A stretch of DNA of 8,106 nt from assembly GCA_903868655.1 (NCBI GenBank), contig CAIPWG010000211.1, positions 1-8,106 on the forward strand, read 5' to 3'. A model generated the notes under the pieces. The model saw only the letters and a list, made by a program, of their open reading frames with translations, was not told the DNA's origin and did no database searches. Position 1 is the first letter of the stretch, and each line of letters opens with the position of its first letter. Origin of the DNA: an uncultured Sphingomonadales bacterium. Its GTDB lineage: Bacteria; Pseudomonadota; Alphaproteobacteria; Sphingomonadales; Sphingomonadaceae. Below are positions 4,213 through 8,106 of this stretch, piece after piece. Both the position numbers and the translations under genes were made by a program.

Positions 4213-6792
4213 ATGAACCTCGAAAAATTCACCGATCGCGCCAAAGGCTTTTTGCAGGCCGCACAGACACTGGCCATTCGGCTCAACCACCAGCGCATAA
4301 CCCCCGAACACGTGCTCAAGGTCTTGTTGGAAGACAGCGAAGGCATGGCCAGCGGGCTGATTCATCGCGCGGGCGGCAATGCCGTGCTGGCGCAGGCCGA
4401 AGTCGATCGTGCACTGACCAAGATTCCGGCGGTCAGTGGCGCCGGCGCGCAAACTTCGCCGGGGCTTGATAACGATACCGTTCGCCTGCTCGATCAGGCC
4501 GAACAGATCGCAACCAAGTCGGGCGACAGCTTTGTTACCGTCGAACGTATTCTGGTTGCGCTGACACTGGCCACGACGACGGCAGCGGGTCAGTCGCTCA
4601 AAGCGGCCAATGTGACCGCGCCTGCGCTCGAAGCGGCGATTTCGGCCTTGCGCGGTGGTCGCAATGCCGACAGCGCGGGGGCCGAAAACGCCTATGACGC
4701 GATGAAGAAATATGCCCGTGACCTGACCGAGGCCGCGCGCGAGGGCAAGCTCGATCCGGTGATCGGCCGCGATGAGGAAATTCGCCGCACCATCCAGATT
4801 CTGGCGCGCCGGACGAAGAACAATCCCGCGCTGATCGGTGAACCGGGTGTGGGCAAGACTGCGATTGCCGAGGGGCTGGCATTGCGCATCGCCAATGGCG
4901 ACGTGCCCGAAAGCCTGCGCAACCGCCGTCTGATGTCGCTCGACATGGGTTCCCTGATCGCGGGCGCCAAGTATCGTGGCGAATTCGAAGAACGGCTGAA
5001 AGCCGTGCTCGACGAGGTGAAAGGCGCCGAGGGCGAGATCATCCTGTTCATCGATGAAATGCACACGTTGATCGGCGCGGGTAAAACCGAAGGCGCGATG
5101 GATGCCTCGAACTTGCTCAAACCGGCCCTGGCACGCGGCGAGCTGCATTGCATCGGCGCAACCACACTCGACGAGTATCAAAAGTATATCGAAAAGGACC
5201 CCGCATTGCAGCGGCGGTTTCAGCCGGTGTTCGTCGGTGAACCGACTGTGGAAGATACCATCTCGATCCTGCGCGGAATCAAGGAAAAGTACGAATTGCA
5301 CCATGGCGTGCGCATCGCCGACGCGGCAATCGTGGCGGCGGCTACGCTGTCCAACCGTTATATTGCCGACCGCTTCCTGCCCGACAAGGCCATCGACCTG
5401 ATGGACGAAGCGGCCAGCCGCATCCGCATGGAAGTCGAATCAAAGCCCGAAGAGATCGAAAACCTGGATCGGCGGATCATTCAGCTGAAAATCGAAGACA
5501 TGGCGTTGTCCAAGGAAACCGATGCCGCCTCGGTCGATCGGCTGGTGGCTCTGCGCGCGGAACTGGCCAATCTGGAACAGCAATCGGCCGAACTGACTAC
5601 CCGGTGGCAGAACGAGCGCGACAAGATAGCAGCCGAAGGCAAGATCAAGGAAGCGCTCGATGCTGCCCGGATCGAATTGGAACAAGCACAGCGCCAGGGT
5701 GATCTGGGCAAGGCCGGAGAGCTGGCCTATGGCCGCATCCCCGAGCTGGAACGTCAGATTGCCGAGGCGCAGGGCAGTGCGCAAAATGCGCTGCTTCGCG
5801 AAGAAGTGACCGCCGAAGACATCGCCGGCGTCGTCAGTCGCTGGACCGGCATTCCGGTTGACCGGATGCTCGAAGGCGAGCGGCAGAAACTGCTCAACAT
5901 GGAAACGGCGTTGGGCGCGCGTGTTATCGGCCAGACCGATGCTGTGGCCGCCGTGTCAAAAGCCGTGCGTCGCGCGCGCGCCGGCTTGCAGGACCCGAAC
6001 CGGCCGCTTGGCAGTTTTCTGTTCCTCGGCCCTACGGGCGTAGGCAAAACCGAACTGACCAAGGCACTGGCCGGGTTTTTGTTTGATGACGACAACGCGA
6101 TGGTGCGCATCGACATGTCCGAATTCATGGAAAAACACAGCGTCAGCCGTCTGATCGGCGCACCTCCGGGCTATGTCGGGTACGACGAAGGCGGCGTGTT
6201 GACGGAGGCGGTGCGGCGCCGACCTTATCAGGTCGTACTGTTCGACGAAGTCGAAAAGGCGCATCCCGATGTGTTCAACGTGCTGTTGCAAGTGCTCGAT
6301 GACGGGCGCCTGACCGATGGGCAGGGACGGCAGGTCGATTTCACCAATACGCTGATTATCCTGACCAGCAATCTTGGCAGCCAGTATCTTGCCAATCTGG
6401 ATGAGGATCAGGATGTTTCGGTGGTCGAGCCCCAAGTGATGGACATCGTGCGCGCGCATTTCAGGCCTGAATTTCTCAACCGGCTCGATGAAATCATCCT
6501 GTTTCACCGGCTGGGGCAGGCGCACATGGCGCCAATTGTCGAACTGCAGATGGCGCGCGTGGGTGCATTGCTGAAGGATCGCAAGATCACGCTGGAACTG
6601 TCGGATGCGGCCAAGCGCTGGCTGGGCCGCGTGGGGTATGATCCCATCTATGGCGCGCGTCCGCTGAAAAGGGCGGTACTACGCTATGTGCAGGACCCGC
6701 TGGCCGACTTGTTGCTGGGGGGCGAAATCCCCGATGGGCGCGTCGTACATATCGACGAAGGCGATGGCGCTCTGACGTTCCGGGTCGATTGA
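4213..6792 (+). CDS. clpB: ATP-dependent chaperone disaggregase ClpB
   Basis: ClpB (859 aa), the cytosolic hexameric AAA+ machine that pulls proteins out of aggregates together with DnaK/DnaJ/GrpE. All parts are present: the N domain (about 1-146); NBD1 with Walker A GEPGVGKT (209-216), pore-loop Tyr254 and Walker B ILFIDE (277-282); the coiled-coil middle domain (about 409-530), which is diagnostic for ClpB rather than ClpA; NBD2 with Walker A GPTGVGKT (606-613), pore-loop Tyr654 in GYVGYDEGG, Walker B VVLFDE (674-679), the TSNLGS sensor segment and sensor-2 GARPLKR (814-820). Length is normal. The start at 4213 follows AAGGAGGA (4195-4202) by 10 nt; the in-frame ATG at 4159 lies in the anti-SD strand and adds non-family residues. 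It appears to be transcribed alone. No CIRCE element was seen upstream, so regulation by HrcA is not indicated. Confidence 0.99.
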   Translation: MNLEKFTDRAKGFLQAAQTLAIRLNHQRITPEHVLKVLLEDSEGMASGLIHRAGGNAVLAQAEVDRALTKIPAVSGAGAQTSPGLDNDTVRLLDQAEQIATKSGDSFVTVERILVALTLATTTAAGQSLKAANVTAPALEAAISALRGGRNADSAGAENAYDAMKKYARDLTEAAREGKLDPVIGRDEEIRRTIQILARRTKNNPALIGEPGVGKTAIAEGLALRIANGDVPESLRNRRLMSLDMGSLIAGAKYRGEFEERLKAVLDEVKGAEGEIILFIDEMHTLIGAGKTEGAMDASNLLKPALARGELHCIGATTLDEYQKYIEKDPALQRRFQPVFVGEPTVEDTISILRGIKEKYELHHGVRIADAAIVAAATLSNRYIADRFLPDKAIDLMDEAASRIRMEVESKPEEIENLDRRIIQLKIEDMALSKETDAASVDRLVALRAELANLEQQSAELTTRWQNERDKIAAEGKIKEALDAARIELEQAQRQGDLGKAGELAYGRIPELERQIAEAQGSAQNALLREEVTAEDIAGVVSRWTGIPVDRMLEGERQKLLNMETALGARVIGQTDAVAAVSKAVRRARAGLQDPNRPLGSFLFLGPTGVGKTELTKALAGFLFDDDNAMVRIDMSEFMEKHSVSRLIGAPPGYVGYDEGGVLTEAVRRRPYQVVLFDEVEKAHPDVFNVLLQVLDDGRLTDGQGRQVDFTNTLIILTSNLGSQYLANLDEDQDVSVVEPQVMDIVRAHFRPEFLNRLDEIILFHRLGQAHMAPIVELQMARVGALLKDRKITLELSDAAKRWLGRVGYDPIYGARPLKRAVLRYVQDPLADLLLGGEIPDGRVVHIDEGDGALTFRVD

Positions 6793-6805
6793 CGGGCGAC
6801 GTTGG

Positions 6806-6991
6806 TCAGTGCGGCTGCACACTGCCGGGCAGCCGCACGGCCAGCGTGTCGATCGCGTGTTGCAGATGGACCGCCGCACGCACCTCGCCGGCCTGATCAA
6901 GCAAGTCGAGCGCGCGTTGCATAAGCACCGCGGCCTGAAGCACGCTGGCTTCGTCTTCTTGTTGGTCAAACGGCTGAAACGAAGTGTCCAT
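6806..6991 (-). CDS. Small helical protein of unknown function (61 aa)
   Basis: An open frame of 61 codons plus TGA, not assigned to any family. It is acidic at the start (FDQQEDEAS) and then looks like two amphipathic helices: SVLQAAVLMQRALDLLDQAG and EVRAAVHLQHAIDTLAVRL. It has no signal peptide, membrane segment or cysteine. I favour it over the overlapping plus-strand frame because of its helix-like hydrophobic spacing and its GC-rich third codon positions. The ATG at 6991 is chosen by content; the ribosome-binding site is weak (CGGAT about 10 nt upstream). A GTG at 7072 would add 27 residues, including an odd hydrophobic start. It converges on clpB, with 13 bp between the stop codons, and diverges from the amidase gene. 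It could be a non-coding stretch, though I think that less likely. Confidence 0.6.
   Translation of the reverse strand: MDTSFQPFDQQEDEASVLQAAVLMQRALDLLDQAGEVRAAVHLQHAIDTLAVRLPGSVQPH
6809..6838. terminator. Strong 10-bp hairpin between clpB and the small gene
   Basis: GTGCGGCTGC (6809-6818) and GCAGCCGCAC (6829-6838) are perfect reverse complements around a 10-nt spacer. On the plus strand the hairpin starts 17 nt after the clpB stop, a normal place for a terminator or 3'-protecting stem, but no T-run follows. On the minus strand it covers the last codons of the 61-aa gene and ends just before its stop codon. A shared element for two converging transcripts is an inference. Confidence 0.4.
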
Positions 6992-7014
6992 CAGCAAATC
7001 CGATCGGTTGCGCG

Positions 7015-7029
7015 CACCGGCTACCGGTG
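7015..7029. promoter_or_regulatory. Inverted repeat in the divergent small gene/amidase gap
   Basis: CACCGG (7015-7020) and CCGGTG (7024-7029) form a 6-bp dyad around CTA, within the 142-bp gap between two divergent starts. It is 24 nt upstream of the small gene's start and about 105 nt from the amidase start. It could be an operator. No convincing -35/-10 pair for either gene was found in this gap. Confidence 0.25.
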
Positions 7030-7133
7030 TCAGGCTCGGCCTATGGCAAAAGAGTGTTAGGAACAGGTTCACCCGCGGCTAAGCTGAAGCGCGCAAAGTT
7101 TCGTGCTTGCCAAGCGGATTATGACGCGGTGTG

Positions 7134-8106
7134 ATGACCGGGATGGACGATACACCCTTTCCTGAACGTTCCCGGTCTCCGCGGCAGGGATTGATGGCGC
7201 TGGGCTCGATTGTCGCTGCGCTTGCTACGCGAACGCGGCCAGCTTTGCCATCCGGCCCGCTGACCGATTGGACCGCGCGGCAGTTGGCTGCAGCGATTGC
7301 TGCGAGGCAGGTCTCGGCAGCGGAGGTGATGACCGCGTTTCTCGATCGGATCGAATGCGTTAATCCGGGGGTCAACGCGATTGTCGGCCTTCGCGACCGT
7401 GCTGGTTTGATGGCGGAGGCTGCGTTGGCCGATGCCGTTGTTGCCAGCGGCGCTGCGCTGGGTCCGCTGCATGGTTTACCCCATGCGGTCAAAGATCTCG
7501 AACCGGTGGCGGGGCTGCCGTGGACACAAGGGTCACCGATTTTTGCGCACCAGGTGGCAGGCCATGATGGCCTGCTGGCCGAACGTTTGCGTAGGGCCGG
7601 GGTGACATTCATTGGCAAGACCAACACGCCGGAATTCGGGCTGGGTTCGCACAGCTTCAACCCTGTGTGGGGCACCACGCGCAACCCGTGGAACCCGGCT
7701 TTGTCTGCGGGCGGCAGCAGCGGCGGGGCAGCGGTGGCGCTGGCCACGCACATGGTGCCCCTGGCCGACGGCAGTGATTATGGCGGATCGCTGCGCAACC
7801 CGGCGGGGTGGAACAATGTCTTCGGGTTTCGCACCAGTCTTGGCCGTATCCCCGGCGAAGGGCATGATGACTGGATTGTCGCGCCCAGCGTAACCGGGCC
7901 GATGGCGCGCAATGTGGGTGATCTGGCGCTGATGCTGTCGGTCATGGCGGGCCCCGATGCGCGCATGCCGCTGTCGATGGAATCCGATGCGCAGGCGCTG
8001 CGTGCGGTCGAACCGGCGGCGATGAAGGGCAAACGCATAGCCTGGTCAGGTGATTTTGGCGGTCGGGTGCCGTTCGACCCGGGCGTGCTTGACGTCTGTC
8101 GTCAAG
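7134..8106 (+). CDS. Amidase-signature family amidohydrolase (3' end outside window)
   Basis: 324 codons are visible; the frame is open to the window edge. Amidase-signature enzymes hydrolyse C-N amide bonds through a Ser-cisSer-Lys triad. All three residues are here: Lys120 in HAVKDLE, cis-Ser195 in AGGSSGGAA and nucleophile Ser219 in DGSDYGGSLRNPA. Their spacings of 75 and 24 residues match those of FAAH and GatA. The common GSDTGGS is GSDYGGS, and NNVFGFRTSLGRIP follows, which suggests a broad amidase rather than the GatA subunit of the tRNA amidotransferase. The N-terminus has a basic stretch (RSRSPR, 12-17) and a hydrophobic run (GLMALGSIVAALA, 19-31), possibly a signal peptide or anchor; there is no twin-arginine pair. 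The ATG at 7134 is the likely start; GTG 7131 and ATG 7143 and 7194 are alternatives, and none has a strong ribosome-binding site. The substrate is unknown. Confidence 0.95.
   Translation, partial: MTGMDDTPFPERSRSPRQGLMALGSIVAALATRTRPALPSGPLTDWTARQLAAAIAARQVSAAEVMTAFLDRIECVNPGVNAIVGLRDRAGLMAEAALADAVVASGAALGPLHGLPHAVKDLEPVAGLPWTQGSPIFAHQVAGHDGLLAERLRRAGVTFIGKTNTPEFGLGSHSFNPVWGTTRNPWNPALSAGGSSGGAAVALATHMVPLADGSDYGGSLRNPAGWNNVFGFRTSLGRIPGEGHDDWIVAPSVTGPMARNVGDLALMLSVMAGPDARMPLSMESDAQALRAVEPAAMKGKRIAWSGDFGGRVPFDPGVLDVCRQ

Noticed and set aside
4180..5304. A 374-codon minus-strand frame opposite clpB, and several shorter ones
   Set aside because: They lie wholly or almost wholly within the clearly coding clpB frame and show no domain or start signal of their own.

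Overview
The window looks like chromosomal core sequence from a GC-rich alphaproteobacterium, most likely of the order Sphingomonadales. That placement is an inference from the style of the ribosomal protein S1 and ClpB proteins and the GC-rich third codon positions; no marker gene here fixes genus or species. I see no insertion sequence, phage gene, tRNA, rRNA or CRISPR array.

Layout, left to right. (1) rpsA (ribosomal protein S1) runs on the minus strand from 1829 to 114 and ends at a good intrinsic terminator (31-62). (2) A 384-bp divergent gap (1830-2213) holds a plausible minus-strand rpsA promoter, a long rpsA leader that can fold into a closed multi-branch structure, and a hairpin in front of the next gene. 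(3) Three small plus-strand genes follow: a stand-alone GNAT acetyltransferase (2214-2738), a glutathione S-transferase (2806-3423) and an AHSA1/SRPBCC-type ligand-binding protein (3571-4074). (4) clpB (4213-6792) encodes the complete ClpB disaggregase and has a very strong Shine-Dalgarno sequence. (5) A 61-codon minus-strand gene (6991-6806) of unknown function converges on clpB; a perfect 10-bp inverted repeat lies over its last codons. (6) A divergent plus-strand amidase-signature enzyme starts at 7134 and runs off the right edge with 324 codons visible.

How they may work together: rpsA and clpB are housekeeping and proteostasis genes that appear to be transcribed alone. GNAT, GST and SRPBCC are co-oriented but separated by 67 and 147 bp, so they are neighbours rather than a proven operon. 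No multi-gene system stands out.

The most interesting signals are in the untranslated regions. The best is upstream of clpB: the full Shine-Dalgarno AAGGAGG is matched by an upstream CCTCCTT that flanks a perfect 7-bp hairpin, which is the layout expected of an RNA thermometer or other translational switch. Second is the rpsA leader. Both are structural inferences made by eye and are untested.
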